The translations under genes and the position numbers were made by a program. This document shows, piece by piece, positions 37,246 to 50,999 of a stretch of DNA of 64,000 nucleotides (positions within the stretch are counted from its first letter, which is position 1; each line of letters starts with the position of its first letter). The notes under the pieces are model-generated. The model saw only the letters and a list, made by a program, of their open reading frames with translations, did not search any database and was not told where the DNA came from. The DNA is from Lepidonotus clava (Eukaryota; Annelida; Polychaeta; Phyllodocida; Polynoidae), in assembly GCA_936440205.1 (NCBI GenBank), contig OW387148.1:15369961-15433960 (forward strand), written 5' to 3'.

Positions 37246-37765
37246 CTCTTCTCCACTGCTCTGCGGCTGACGTCCACCCGCTCGCCGGTAGCCCAGTAAT
37301 CACTCCGTCTGCACCGACCTGCCTGAGTCTGTCTACCCCCAAGGTCTGTCAGAGGGGCTCAAAACGATGCGACATATGCGATATTACCCAAGATAATCCT
37401 GTGTGTTGTCGTGGTGTCCAAACCCTAGATGTTGTGTGGGTGTTGACTGGGTGGAGTGTGCAGTGTGAGGCTCAGGGTGGTCAGGGTGTGTGTGTACCAG
37501 CTGCACGCACTGTCCTCCTCTCACCATGCTGGCACGGACCGGCTCGCTATGGACCTTATGCGGCAGGGGGTGCAGGGGGAGAACGTGTCGGCAGTCTGCC
37601 CTGCCTGCAGTGTCCCCGACCGAGTAGAGGATATTGATCCACGGGAAACCCCCCTGTCACCCACTGTGACGTCACATGGAATCCCCTGCGTCTGAACTGC
37701 TCGCGAGCTGCTCATCTCATTGCTCGGGGTTCGGGTTTGTCACAAAATGCGGTTACCACGTGGGG
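37246..37765 (-). promoter_or_regulatory. GC-rich island, possible promoter and untranslated first exon
   Basis: A CpG-bearing patch contains TGACGTCA at 37667-37674 and CACGTG at 37757-37762. A minus-strand donor (GAAGAG|gtatgg) ends a possible exon at 37246. No coherent protein is encoded. It could be a distal first exon of a minus-strand transcript, even the NACHT gene, but nothing connects them directly. Confidence 0.35.
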
Positions 37766-38389
37766 TCCAGGGGTTATTGAGAAAACAGGGAGCTTTAAGT
37801 TGCAGAATTTTAGTATGCAATGAACGGTGTTTAATGGATTTTGTCTATGCATATGGAACCTAATTATCAAAGTCGAGTGGGTTGAGAGTCAAATTGGGAA
37901 TTCCGGACCACTCAATGTATACATGATTTTGAAGAGCCTTATGTACTGTTGAGCAACAGGCAATCTATGCTCATAGGGAAGGTATAGGGAATACTAGTAT
38001 AGACGTTTTGCAGGTGATAGCTCTCAGTCCATAATTAGCTGTGCACCATCATAGTGATCAATTTGTAATCTTTATTATGTTTTGACATATATGCTTTTAC
38101 GCCCGATAACACCTTCTCACTTTATTTAAGTTCATGTAAATGTCGATTCACTCACTCCCCTCCCGCAGCACACACACTTTTATACACTTACACAAACGCG
38201 CAAAAAAAGGTTTACATACTAGGTTTTAGCTTTATATTTATAAACACGTACAAAAAGTATTAGTTCTAAAAGAAACCTTAAGAGATTTGTTAAAAACGTC
38301 TGCTTTTTAAATACATATAAACCTTACGAGCAAATGATATTATATCGTGACTTCTGAACAAAAATATGACACATATGATTTTTGTACAT

Positions 38390-38395
38390 TTTATT
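38390..38395 (-). terminator. Candidate TBC1D24 polyadenylation signal
   Basis: TTTATT on the plus strand (AATAAA on the minus) is the first canonical minus-strand signal I found after the TBC1D24 stop, about 4 kb away. Non-canonical signals closer in are possible. Confidence 0.3.
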
Positions 38396-38634
38396 GAATA
38401 ACTTCAGTTGAGTCTCATCATGCAGACGAAACGAATTATTACATATAGCCTGCCTAAAAATGCTCTAATTCCAAAGTCTATGCACAAAAACCTGGGAATG
38501 ATTCAACGTTGACTTCACCGTTTGCCCCGGGAATGCCTATACAAATACCCTTGGTTTTATTGGGGAAAGAAAATGACTAAATATATGCAGTGTTGGTTGC
38601 GACATGTAAATCATTGAAGGACCAACCATTGAAA

Positions 38635-38762
38635 CAGGGATGGATCCAGGGGGCCTTGACCCCCCATTCTGATTGAAAACTCAACCCACAAAGAGGTAAA
38701 AATTTTGCATGCGCATGCATGAATGTATATGTTAGTAATGAGATGGATAATCCTGGATCCTC
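38635..38762. repeat. CAGGGATGGATCCAGGGGG repeat
   Basis: The left end CAGGGATGGATCCAGGGGG is followed by GACCCCCC, with a reversed partner TCCTGGATCC near 38751-38760. Similar termini occur at 61730-61881. Confidence 0.4.
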
Positions 38763-39620
38763 CTTGTGGAGTATGCTTTTGTTGACAGTATTCGACAGCA
38801 TAATTTAAATTCCCAACTATGTTCTTATGCAAAAAGGAGTATAATAACTAAAAATGAATTATTTCATTTTTCAATACCAGCTTAAAGAAAATAACGCATA
38901 CTCTAGGGAAGCCAAGCTATGCAAGTATGAAGCATTACGAGCACAGTTTTTTTCCCTCCGAAAGCAAGCACACTTCATGCACGTTTTACTCTCAAATTAA
39001 AAGTTAGGTCGCAAGTAATGTAATTACAAAAGAAAAAGTGGCCTGACCTCAAAAAGAAAAAAAAAAGAAAATAGGAAAAGAAATTACCCACCAAAGGTCT
39101 ATAAGTTTCTTCCATTCAAACAGACATCAATGTACGCAATAATGTAAACTATTTGTACATACAAAATTGGAAGTCCTAATTTAGCATATAGAGCATTATA
39201 TCCTGTGGGTAATCCTTAACCAGAACACATGATAGTAACATCTATCAGCTGTTTTAAAACTATGAACACAATCAATTTACACATACATACAATCAAAAAA
39301 CTAAAGATGTGTGAGTAATCTTGTCGGTTTTCCATGCAGTGTATAAAGTAAGTTCCCCTCCTTTTTTGCGTGCATTCTCAATACAATGCTAATGCATATC
39401 AAGCAGGTGTAGCAGTAACATATATATGGTAACAGGTGTAAATCTGTACATAGAACACAGGATTGAAACATTTACCCTTGTATCTCAAGGCTCTCATTAG
39501 AGACAACAATTTGTAACCAGCAGTAGGATCTACCTACCGCAAAATGATATTCAAACACTTTTTTTCCTCATTCTTTTTACGCAGCATCATGGGACTTTCA
39601 TAGATCTCAGAGAACAAGCT

Positions 39621-39902
39621 TTAAGCCCACATTCCACGTACCAAAGTTATACGCTTCCGAAATTGAGCGGCAGGTAATGTTTCCATGGTGAATATGTTGG
39701 AATTCCCAAAGTCGGCGGCCTGCATTTTCGATATCTTTCGGCACACTTTCGGCAGGCCGACAATTTAATAGGCAGGAAATATTAACCAACATATTAGTTC
39801 AACATTTTATCAGTATTGCTGCCGATTATATTATCGTCATTATGGAAAGTATATCGACGACACCTCGCGTACACACTTTCGGTATGTGGAATTCGGCCTT
39901 TA
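39621..39902. mobile_element. TTAA-type MITE, second copy of the 14094 family
   Basis: Left end TTAAGCCCACATTCCACGTA. The right end is the reverse complement of TTAAAGGCCGAATTCCACAT followed by ACCGAAAG. Additional CCGA/TCGG motifs lie inside. TTAA is present at both ends. Confidence 0.65.
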
Positions 39903-42350
39903 ACATGGGTTCAGAATACAAGAATAGGATAAAACAGGGTTAAGGTAGTAACAGAGGCTCATTATACTTGTGTGAGGAGGTTAAGTAGGAAGGAATCACA
40001 ACATATCCAACGAGCAGCACACAAAAGCCAGTTTTATGCTAGTAACATTGCTATCACAGTATTCTACTAAATATATATTGCAGTTCACTTATCTCTAGTC
40101 ATCGTGTATGTCTACTTATAACTAAACAATTCTAAAAGTATTGCTTATACTATACATGGCTGGACATTGCTATTGGAAATAACATATTGCTATCTGAGCA
40201 TTACTTGTTGTACGTATGAACACAAGTTGTAAGGATGTAAATCATTAAATATACTTGATTCCGACTTATTTCTATTCACTAGCATAACCTTGTTAGTTAC
40301 AGTTACTTCCACTGTTGTGGGTGTACTATGCCCCAATGTATAACATTACCTTACTTCGTCAATCGATGTGCTTATTTGTTTCTGGCGGACAATGGTGCCA
40401 TTTTTAGAAGTAGTATAAGGTGTATACTCAGACAATACTGCACTGTGACACAAAATGAGAACAGGGCAACTCAACGTGAAATTAGGAAGTAAACTGCCAT
40501 AACACTTCATTGTTATTACGCACCAATAAAACCCTTGAATATTAAGGGATGGACATAAGATTATAGAACAGTATTTCAAAACAATTGCTGCACATTACTT
40601 TGGTATAAATGTACAAAGCAACTATCTGACTGTAGTAAACAATTGTAAACACAAAAAGAGGTAGTAATTAGAGAGCCAATTAGGTTGAAAATTATGGTCA
40701 TCAAAAGCGTCTCTTCCATGATTCATAAAGCTCACATGATTTCACAGAACCATAAAGCTAGGACAGAAAATATCGGCTGTAAGTAATATGCTCACTAAAT
40801 GGTTGAACTGCGGACACTACGTGGTATGTCACTAACACTACTGTTGCACTCTAGACTACTCTCTACTATATATTATATACACGGACCAGGCAGCACCAAA
40901 AGATGCAGTGTAAATGGTCCTTAAACATTGATGAGTATCTTCAGTGGTGACGCGATGACAACAGAAACAGGGCCAACAATCGGGATAGCACGGGGTAGAA
41001 CACGAATAACAATATTCGCATCTTTTACAACAGAGCTCAAGACGAAGGGTCCAGACAGGCTTCTTCTGAGAAAAGCCATAATATCAACTTGCCCGAATGA
41101 CAAATGCACTGGTCCAAACTATCTGACTTAGGCAAATGTCAAATACCATATGACTGAAGTTAAATGTCCCCTGCCTATTTTGGAGAGCAGATCCCGGTGT
41201 TTCCTCCCTTCACTCAAAAGTTACTTGTGACAGGCAACTGAGTAATATGCAACGTTTAGTCATGTTTTACAAGTATCTTCGCGCAATTTAGTCACTTACA
41301 CTAGAAATAAGGTTGCGATTGATCGTCTCAATTCGAGTGGGACTCACAAGAATATTTGGCCTAAATAGTTTATCTGCTAACAGATACACGATCACGATAG
41401 AAAATGGCCTCTCGAAGCAATACACGGTTATAAAAAAGACATTGCCACCAATGTACATTGCAAAAACAGCCTGTACATATAATCACAACCATAGTTACAC
41501 AACCATATTTACGTGTACTTGAAAGCATTTTCGACTACGGTATGTGATTTTTTTCCCGCTTGTGATCATAATCTTTACTAAATACTGTCATCATTTTTTC
41601 ACTGGAATTCAAATTGCTTGCAGCCAAAATCTTAATTTTCTACTTACATACTGTGCAATGTCTTACGTTGGTCCTGTAATTGCAAAATTTTGCAGCGATG
41701 ACTGCAGATTACAAAAACAGACTGTGGAAATAGTACTGATGCTAGACTTGTGCATATATTCACATGTGTATAATTCCCTACAACATAGCTCATGAACAAT
41801 ACCTATCACTACATAAATCACTGCTGCGATGCAAAATAAAAATCACATCTAAGCACCACTGCCAAGTATCACAAATAACCGAACTAAGCTCCTACACACC
41901 ACCACTCATGCTGTTAAGGTTAATACTCTCATAGAGTCTGACTACTACAGTCAGGCACTTTCCTCAGCTGTTGGTTTTGACTAGTTACGTTTGGTATAGA
42001 ATACGTCTATAACAGACTAATTACATCTAGATTTCATTTTACTAAAAACATCTTGTAAATCAGTGCTGCAACCATCTGTTAGGAAATGACTTCAGTCTAT
42101 CGGTATTGTTGTTATCTGTAATACCTTCAAATCTACAGTTGTAAAAAGAATCTTCAATTCAGCGTTTTTCCCAAATGCTATCATCGCATTAAATGGGTAG
42201 CGACGAACCATTGGAAAAATGAAAACTATCAGTAATTTTGTTGTTGTTCTCTAAAGGCTACTGCTATCCCCGGCGCTGGTCGCACCCTTCGGTAGATTGT
42301 CATGGTACATCTGACTAATATCCTCCTCCTGGAGAACCTCCTGGGCGTGT

Positions 42351-42819
42351 TCAGCGGAAGCCGAACACTTCTACGGCCATACACTGGAAGTCGCCGCCCT
42401 CAAAGAGCGGCTTGTTGTTGAAGGTGGCGCAGTTCTCTGACCGGCCTTTGAGCAGGTCCTCGTCCAGCTGTAGACCCTCGCCTCCGCTGGAACCAGAGGA
42501 ACAAGTCAGCGAACATTAGATGGAGCCACACGTGATAAGGCAAGAGTGCAAAGATCCACAGGAAAAAGTTATTGGTAAAAAAAGGGTATCAAGAATAGAC
42601 ACTAGCGGTTTGGGGGTGAATCTTCAAACAGAATCTTTACAACCAATGAAGGAATTTTCCAAACGCAGTTTTAGATTATCAAATTAAAAGATGCATAACC
42701 AAACGTATAGCACTGGATCCATCATGCTGCTTAAAAATATTCGAGGAACACCAGCAGCCAGCAGCCTTTCAACCAACCGCCTCCCAATCAAGTCAGGGGC
42801 CGATTTTTTTTTCTTCTTT

Positions 42820-42850
<31 letters not shown>

Positions 42851-45800
42851 GCACGGGCATCCCCCCCTCCCCATCCCCTGTTAAATCATGTTTGTGCCCT
42901 CCCCTCCCCGTACATTCACGTTTGTTGCCTCCCCCACTCTTTCAATTCCTGGTTGCATCCCTGTAAATACCCAAAAACACCATGCTTACCCTCCTCCTAT
43001 AGAGACCTTGCGGTCGTTGCCGGCCATGAAGAGGTGGGCCTGGTTCGGGGTGTCGTCCTTCAGCTTGGTCCCCACCCACTCGTAGCGACATCTCTGCGGC
43101 GCCAACTTGAAGAGGAACGTCTCACCAGAACCAAAGTATCCGAACTTTTTCAGGTCTCTCCGACCATTCCAGTCAGTGGAGCAGTAGGCCCCCGCAATCT
43201 GAGCAATGACAGAGGCCGACACGTCAGATACATAAACTTCTATTTAAGCCACATTCAAATCGAGTCGCAAACATTACACCAGCAATTTCAAGTTTTTATA
43301 TTTAAACAGTAAATCACATATGCATGAACCATTATTATGTGAATGCACAGGAACCCTGTAAGCTGTAAAAATGTATGCAAATAAATCAGAATTCTGAAAT
43401 CTCGTTGGTTTGAATATTCATGCATTAGAGATACATGTATGTACATAGTAAATAATAATTTTGCTTTCCTATATTTTTTTAACCTAAGTAAGTTTAAATC
43501 ACTGTAAATTATCTATCCATAGTGGGGAGAATCTTTTTATCTGAAGGATGAATTCCTAAAGATTCCTGAATAACCTATCATCCAATGTAAACACCCACTG
43601 ACTGACCTCATCCTTCTCGTTCTTGAGTACGAGCAGCGTGGGCTCGTAGCTCTCCACACAGCTGTAGAACATCTTGAGGCTGGTGCCGTGCTCGGCCGTC
43701 GTGTACAGTAGGAAGGGCTGCATCAGGCTGATCCGGGTGGGCAGCCACGGCCAGATGCCCTGCCACTGAAAACACACATAATTAATTTATATATTTTGAA
43801 GCTAGCTGTGTTTGCATTATTTAACATAAAGACGATGCAATTGTGCTTCCCATAATCATACGGAGACACGAGAGTGGTTAACTAGCAGGTTAGTTTATTA
43901 ATTTGGTGGTTGAATTGAAACATGCACACATTTTGTGTTAGGTTTTATTGTAGAGGCTATATCAATTTTGGCAACTAGAAGTGCACTAATTGCTGGCAGT
44001 GCAATTTAACTACTCAGGTGGTGCATGAAAAACAGAGCGTTTCCTAAAATATTTAGCTGGGTCTGAGAACTTTGTCATGCAAAGGCATAAAACTAGATGC
44101 AAATAATCTTCATATCTCGAACATAAAACACTATGGTATACGTCTTTAAGTATTCTCATTTGGCGATGATCATAGTTTGTTATTTACAGTTACTAGTGCC
44201 GGGTTAAAGGATATACACTGAGCCCTGTGACTAGAAAATGATTTATATGGAATGCATTTTTCCTCAGTCAATTACACGAGGTTCTTTTTTAAAATCCAAT
44301 TTTTCAACTTCAAACATTTACTGTGCTTTCCCCTGTTGTCTGGAAAATATTATGAATCATGTATAAACTACTCTATATGGTCAATCAACCAACCATCCGA
44401 AAATTCTATATTTATAGGACTACCTTCATAATTGTTTAATATTTCTATAATAGTTTAATATTCTATATATAAAAAATTGTTTAATATCTTAACATCCTTG
44501 CAACTGCCTGCCACTTACGTCGCTAAAGGTGATGAGGTTAGAGGAGATGGAGGAGAAGGGCAGCACGCCGTGAGACTGGGACCGGCCCCGAGTCGTGCCA
44601 TGACCATCGGGCTGTTAGCGTGCATGGCAAACCAGATAACCAATTGTTAGCAAACATCTTAATTTGATAAGTAACTAGATAAGGAATTTCTAATGCACGT
44701 TTTAAAGCTTGAGGTTAACAGTAATATAAGGAGAGTGAAAAAAGTAGCAGCTAGGACACAGGCCACCACTGATGTACGAGTGAACATTGTATGTGTGGTG
44801 CAAAATAGAAATTCATGCATGCTGAGAATTGTTTTGATATGAAACTACCAGAAATAAGAAGCAGGTCTTTGGTCTGATAAAATGGACACTATCAATATTT
44901 AGCTTGCGGATTTCAATAACGCTGTTTCTAGGTGCCACGAAACCGATGAATTAAACAAGTGATGTAAAGCTGAATTCAATAATTTACAAACGTAAGAAGG
45001 GACATTCTAGTCACATCATTGTACGCTGTAATTTACAATCAGCTGCGTCGAGGGTCAAACACTCATTTGACCTATAGTATGAATCAAGAAAAATGAGAAA
45101 AGGGACATTTACTTGTTAACTATCAACACAATATTTGAATACCCAAACAATAATTTATAATTGCACTCACCTCGTCTTGTCCGATGAGCTTGGACCCGGT
45201 CTGCAGCACCATGGGCCCGGAGAAGGAGCGGCTCACCTTGAGGTTGAGCGACTCACACGAGGCTGACTTGGTCATGTGGGGAAGGCTGGCCACGTGACGC
45301 ATACTCTTCACGTACATCTCACAGCGGAGGAGGGTTTTCTTCATCTCCTTACGGGACAACCCCCGTATACCGAACGCCGTCTGGGGAATGGAGTCATGAT
45401 TTGAGAATTGTTTTTTTAATTTGCCTGCATAATTTGCAAGTAGCAGTCAGTATTAAAATTGTTCCTCATATGTTCAATATCAAATTATATAGATATACCT
45501 TATATGTAATCCTTGATATGTTGAGTAAAACTGAGTCATACTATGAGAATTATGTGCCATGTTTGACAACTAGCGTGAAAATCTCGTTAATAAGCCACTG
45601 CTGGTAATGAAATGAACCAACATTTTCTTTTTATCAAAAACGTTTCTATCTATCGGTTTTCATTGGGAGATTCTTTACGAAATTGATATTTTGGATAACT
45701 AGAAAAACGTCCAACGGCCACCCTGTATACTTGACATCAGGGTTAACCCAAACCCTCAAAAATCTATGGCTTCACCTTGAGTAGTTTGTCTATGGGGACA

Positions 45801-48432
45801 GGCATGTCTTCGCAGAACTGTTTGATGGCAGCAGCTACGTCTAGGCCCGAGGACTTGGCACCTGGGATTATGAAATTATGACAGCTATTTTTTAGTTTTA
45901 ACCCATATTCCTGGTCAACCTCGACAAGACTTATATCATAAGCATGTGACCCGGAAAGTCTTGGGGTTTTACCACAGAACAAATCATATTCTTATTCTAT
46001 GGTCGCAGAAAGGAAATGAAAAAATTTAATATTCTCATGGTATCTATCTTATTGTATTTGATAAAACATTAACGGAAAACAGGGTGCTATAATGCTAACA
46101 GTTCTGTATTCATGCTCTCTGATCAAAGGGAAAAAAGATAAATATCTACATTGAAAAGCACTTTCGATAACGTCTTTTGAAAAATGAATTTTACCTTCAA
46201 GGCTTGGTGTCAGTACTTACCAATTTGTTTATGGAAGAGAATGAGTATGGCTAACGCTACGCGGTAAAGGACTTTGGGTCCTTCGTAGAGGTAGCAGTCG
46301 ATCACACGTACCTAAAACGTCAAATCGTAACCATGACACAATGTATCTCACCAGTGTTTGCTAAATTCAAGCAGGACCACTGAAACATTTTATATCTCTT
46401 CAATACAGATTTTTAAACAAGAATTTGAGCCAGAGGGCAACGAGGGTAATTCATTTTGGGTATGTACGAACACACAAAACTACGTTGAGAATAACAGTAT
46501 CTACGGGTCAAATAGTTTCACTTTCTTAACAACAGTGGTACTAAACCTATTTAGACAGTTACCATCAGAAACAGGATCGGGCCCAAAATAGACAACTTTA
46601 TGGTTATGTGAGACAGGCCACCAGAATACTACATTATTTATAAGAATAGATACTTTCAGATTAGAACTTCAGGTTTAAGGATGTCGGATTAAAGGGAAAA
46701 AGAAAAAACTCCAGGCGTTTTATAGTCAAATTTGGAAACAGACCCATAGTCACTCATAAGAGAGTATATCAAACTGTGATATTTCAATATGCTATAAATA
46801 AGATAAATAAAGCCTACTAACCAGGTGTTGGAATGGTAAGTCACAAAGTATCCAGTCCAGCCAGTTCTCCAGCACACCTTCAACAGCCAGTCCTTGTTTG
46901 GACACGTAGTTAAAACACGAACGCTGTAGGGAAATAACATATTAAAGATAAAAACTGACTAACATCATCCCAATACGTATTCTTTCTTGTTTCTTAACGT
47001 TGGATTAACAATTCTACTTCGGTGGAAAGTACACTGCTGTAGACGGGTCTAGCCGAAATTGTATAATTATGTTCGATAAAATTGGACTCCAGTGGAACAT
47101 GTTTGATTTTTGTTACAATTAAAGATACTTAGGTTGCTACTTTATAATGAGAACGAATGTAACTTTGAATTATTAAGAAATGTAAAGCAATGCACTATGA
47201 TTATGGATCCGATATGTAACGCTATCAGCTATGAAACAGCAACTTATTTCTATTACATATCCATGCATTTTAAACTTACAGCATATTTCTTGGCCAGTTC
47301 TTTGAGCACGAATTTGGAGGCTTCATGAGCCAGTTTGGTCTGTACGAGGTAGCCGTGTGGACTTTTGAGTAGAGCGTAGACGCAGTTATAACACTGCTCC
47401 TCGCCCATGTAGTGCAGAAAGAGGCAGACTACGGGGAAGATGGCCGGGCCGAAGGTGATGTCGGGGTTGGTGGTGCCGATGACACACACGATGCGCTTGG
47501 CGATGTGGACGCCCTGGTCACTGAGGTGGTAGTGGTACATGTTGGCCGGGTCGACGAACGAGGGCAGGGAGACGCTGGCCGAATGGTCGCCTGTGAAGAA
47601 CCGGGAGGAAAGTTAACAGAAGTTAGTGATGGTTAATAAAAGGCTGTATATATTTCATTAGTAAAGGAGTAAGATGGTGTGAAAACAATAAATGTTTAGA
47701 TAACAGATGTGAAAATATGTACATAATATACACTCTTCTAGCCTCTGAAATGGTTTTAACCCTGTTCAAACTAGCTAATAAGTCTGGATAACTCTCGTCG
47801 TGGGAACAAGTCAGCGGATACAGGAATTAAAAAAAAAAAAAAGGGGGGGGGGCAGCATATATATAGGTTTAGTACTAAACATTTGTGTCTCCAATCCGCA
47901 GAATATGAATAAGTGTTTTTTTTTTACTTTTACAATCCCGTACTCCCGGATTCTGGTGGAACCTCCTGAGACCTCAGATTTACTTGCAACCCCCTCAGGT
48001 TTGCTCATAACCCCCTCAGATTTGTTTTTAGCTCAGTACGGCCCTGATACACTTCACCCGATTGATACTCACCTTCGCCAAAGACCGACCGGACCATCTC
48101 GCTGTAGATGCTGGCGTCCTGGCTCTCCAGCAGGAGACAGACCCGGTGCCACAACCCGTCCCGGACCACATGGTCAGCGGGCCAGTTGTTACTTCTCAGA
48201 CTCTTCTTGATGGCCTTTCGGTCTCCAGACTTGAAAGTGGAGTCCAGCGCACTGAGGTCCTGGAGTGGTGGCCCCTGTTTGGAGGTAAGGAGTGGGCCTG
48301 GGGTGAAGCTGTGGTCGACGTACGGCTGGAAAGGCTTCCCGGGCCCCTGCTGCCCCTCCATCATCTCTGGTTTTTTGGTTACTTGAGCAGTGTCGTTATG
48401 AGCAGGAAGATTATTGGTGGCACTCGGTGCCC
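42351..48432 (-). CDS. TBC1D24: TBC1D24 (Skywalker), TBC plus TLDc domain protein of synaptic vesicle trafficking
   Basis: Ten coding exons: 48432-48073 (proposed ATG at 48364), 47590-47280, 46923-46822, 46311-46221, 45861-45776, 45380-45171, 44611-44519, 43765-43607, 43198-42990, 42486-42351. All phases agree and give 562 aa, against 559 for human TBC1D24 from memory. The Rab-GAP-like TBC domain spans about residues 45-290. The TLDc domain covers about 380-562, with LPTRISLMQPFLLYTTAEHG, STDWNGR, FGYFGSGETFLFKL and CATFNNKPLFEGGDF. Lys53 and Arg57 (IKKSLR) align with human Lys36 and Arg40, the known phosphoinositide-binding residues. The Arg of GIRGLSRKE probably matches the third. The family binds ARF6 and inositol phospholipids, and acts in vesicle recycling and oxidative-stress resistance. 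The 5' exon boundary at 48432 leaves the frame open upstream of the ATG. Confidence 0.95.
42809..42850. repeat. Poly(T)/poly(G) tract
   Basis: T-rich run followed by about 20 G residues inside the last TBC1D24 intron. The next bases (CACGGGCATCCCCCCC) suggest a degraded repeat of the GGGGG/CCCCC type. Confidence 0.8.
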
Positions 48433-49394
48433 TGAAGTGCAAATAACAGTATGGATTAACGATTCTGTTTTTGAAATGGTAATATACATCGTAGGTACTA
48501 CAAGCAACACTTCCACAACAGGGAATTTTTAAATGTAGATCTACATGAAAATCTATGCCATGCAGTTAGCAAAATAACAGATTTTGATCTAAATGAAAAA
48601 AGAAAAGAAGAAGAAAAGATACAGTGAAGACGAAATAGAAAATCAAGATGCAAAATAACAACAAATTAAAGAGAAAAGAAGGATAAAATGGTTGGTAATA
48701 ATTTCTGTAAAAGTCACTTTTTAATCAATTTTCGAGTTTCATCGTCTAGATCTAACCATAGTTTAGTCTTTCTTAGGCGTAGACAGCACTGTGATCTCTG
48801 CATTTTCACTTTGAAAAATAAGTATTGCTATGGCATGGTTGTAATGGCTCTTCTGCAGACTGCCAGAGTGTGGGTTTTCAAAAACACACACTATAATTAG
48901 ATCTAGATCTATCTGTGTCAAGATAATGGAGAACAAAATCCTAAAATCTCTGGGCCTTTTTTTATATTTAGGGCCCTCATCAAAATCTAACGACCCTTAC
49001 TATGAATTTTGATACACTTTAAAATGTCAATTATTTTTTAATGATGGATGCCAAAATCACTTGAGATAACTAGGCCTAGTCAGGCTTGTGTTGTTATGGA
49101 ACAGAACTTACAGAAGCAGTAGAATTTAGAGCTATACATATATCTGATATATTCCCAAGGCCAAGGCATGGATTTCTGGCTCGACTCTGGGGCCAGTGGG
49201 GGCCAGTGCCAGTGGCTGAGTGGGCCTAGGTCTGAACATGATGTAGGGCCGAGGACCTTGAAAACGAGGTCGCGCCCCAAGATCCCCAGTTATGTCCACC
49301 CCTGTAGATCTTAGCCTCGCCTCCAAAATAGCAGCTATAAATAGTATAATATTTTTGGCCTCACTGAGGCAGATCTGACGGTAGCCGAGCTAAC

Positions 49395-49641
49395 CTGACG
49401 GCCCCTCCCCCCTCCCCGACAGCCCGCTGTCACTGCGGCGAGCCTGTAAGCGCTATTTCGTGGGCATATCGAGAAGAATACAACAGTATCTAATTCTTTT
49501 ATCCTTCAGCACATCATGTAAATACAGTATTACATGTATGAACGCTAATATTTATCGATAAGGGCTGGAAATTGGCGATTAATAAACGTACGATCTCGAG
49601 CGAAGACCCTACCTTGGCCATCTTTGATTTAACTGCAGAAC
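49395..49641. promoter_or_regulatory. Likely bidirectional promoter and 5' untranslated exons
   Basis: On the minus strand a GC-rich exon ends at 49395 with donor CCGTCAG|gttagc, suiting the untranslated first exon of TBC1D24. On the plus strand an exon ends at 49641 with donor CAGAAC|gtaagt, suiting the first exon of the SH3/zinc-finger gene. The two are head to head within about 250 bases. No TATA box is evident. Start sites are inferred. Confidence 0.5.
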
Positions 49642-50468
49642 GTAAGTATTTCAAATTATTTGTATCTAAGGATAATTGTAAGTTCAAAAAATTATCAAAT
49701 TAAAATGAGAATTATTTACAATATCAAACAAATACAATTTTTAATAGCTTACCAACATTTTTTAAAGTACGTAATCACGGTGATAACTACCCAGGATTAC
49801 CCATACAAATTTTCAGGTTTTATCCTATTCTGCAGGTAAAATCACTCGTCGATTCACCTATTATCGCTCAAGCTCTTCGGGAAACGCGCATGAGAACACA
49901 CGTTTAAAAGTAAGCTTTTGTGGTTAATTGAAATTACAATAACCTATCTCGTACCATAGATATGGTAAGTAATATCTACGCATACAGATTTCGTTAATTT
50001 CTATATGTGTCAACAAACAATAGGTCGGAAAATCGCCAGTCTTTGTCTTGTTGGAGTAGCCTTAGGCTTAGCTCTGTGGACCCTTCTCTAACAGTCACAG
50101 CAGCCTGCCTTGGGCGGACGTAGGGAATAGAGAGTTGATCATTTGGCTAGAGAAGCCTAGGATAGTGATACTGGCTACTGAGTGATAACGTCAGGTGGAC
50201 GCAGTTACAATGGTTCGGCCTGAGCCTAGGCTGAGGCTCAGGGCACCAACTTGAGGTGGAAATATAAAGTAAACGGTCCGATTGAATGTCAATGACACAT
50301 GTCATGACTGAGTCATGAAATAGTCTACATTTGTGTGACTCTTCGACTTTGTTGTTAACGAAATTACAACTAGATCTATTATAACTTAGCCTTAGAACAA
50401 GCACTGAAGCAGAGATAATCCGTGATACTTTTTACAAAGGGGAGAGGGGTTGCTAGGTACTATTTCTA

Positions 50469-50487
50469 CCCCCCCCCCCCCCCCCCC
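50469..50487. repeat. Poly(C) tract
   Basis: About 19 C residues followed by AAGAAAAAATAAA. Confidence 0.9.
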
Positions 50488-50999
50488 AAGAAAAAATAAA
50501 GACAAAGACAGATAAAACTTTTTGTTTGGATTTTTTTTCCAACTAAATAAATAAAAATAATTTTAAAAAAGGACCAGGAATGCATGCAACACCATGGTCA
50601 TGGAACAACATCATAGGCTCAGGGCATGTAGATTTAAGATGCTAAAAATTTTAGGCTAGGGGAGGATGTTTAGAGTTTTTTTTATTATCATTTGCAACAC
50701 TGCAAAGTCTGGATCTATTTGGTAAGTAAGAAATAAATAAATAAAAATCGACCTACCCTCCCTATTTTCTCCGGCCAAGATTTTAGAATATCTGAACACA
50801 ACATTTTTTTGTTGGCCTGATGGTAGCCTAGCGCGCAGGCCAGGTTGGAGAACACAGGCCTAGTATTAGGTACCTGCCGGAACTACTTGAAAATGTGGTG
50901 GTTCTGCTCAATCCTTGGGCCAACTTTTTTTTTGTCAATAAATGACTTAGTGTTCGATCAACAAATCAGAAATAAGTTATTTTAGGGAATCAGTGTGTG

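Larger units (their letters stand above)
37766..42350 (-). other. Possible 3' UTR of TBC1D24 and intergenic DNA
   Basis: The region lies downstream of the TBC1D24 stop and has no supported coding exon. It contains the repeats at 38635 and 39621. Confidence 0.4.

Noticed and set aside
49132-49326. Minus-strand 64-codon frame after an acceptor-like CTACAG, as an extra TBC1D24 exon
   Set aside because: No good donor follows and the residues do not resemble the family.
49613-49621. ATGGCCAAG|gtaggg on the minus strand as the TBC1D24 start exon
   Set aside because: Phase 0 does not match the phase needed at 48432. The untranslated exon ending at 49395 fits better.
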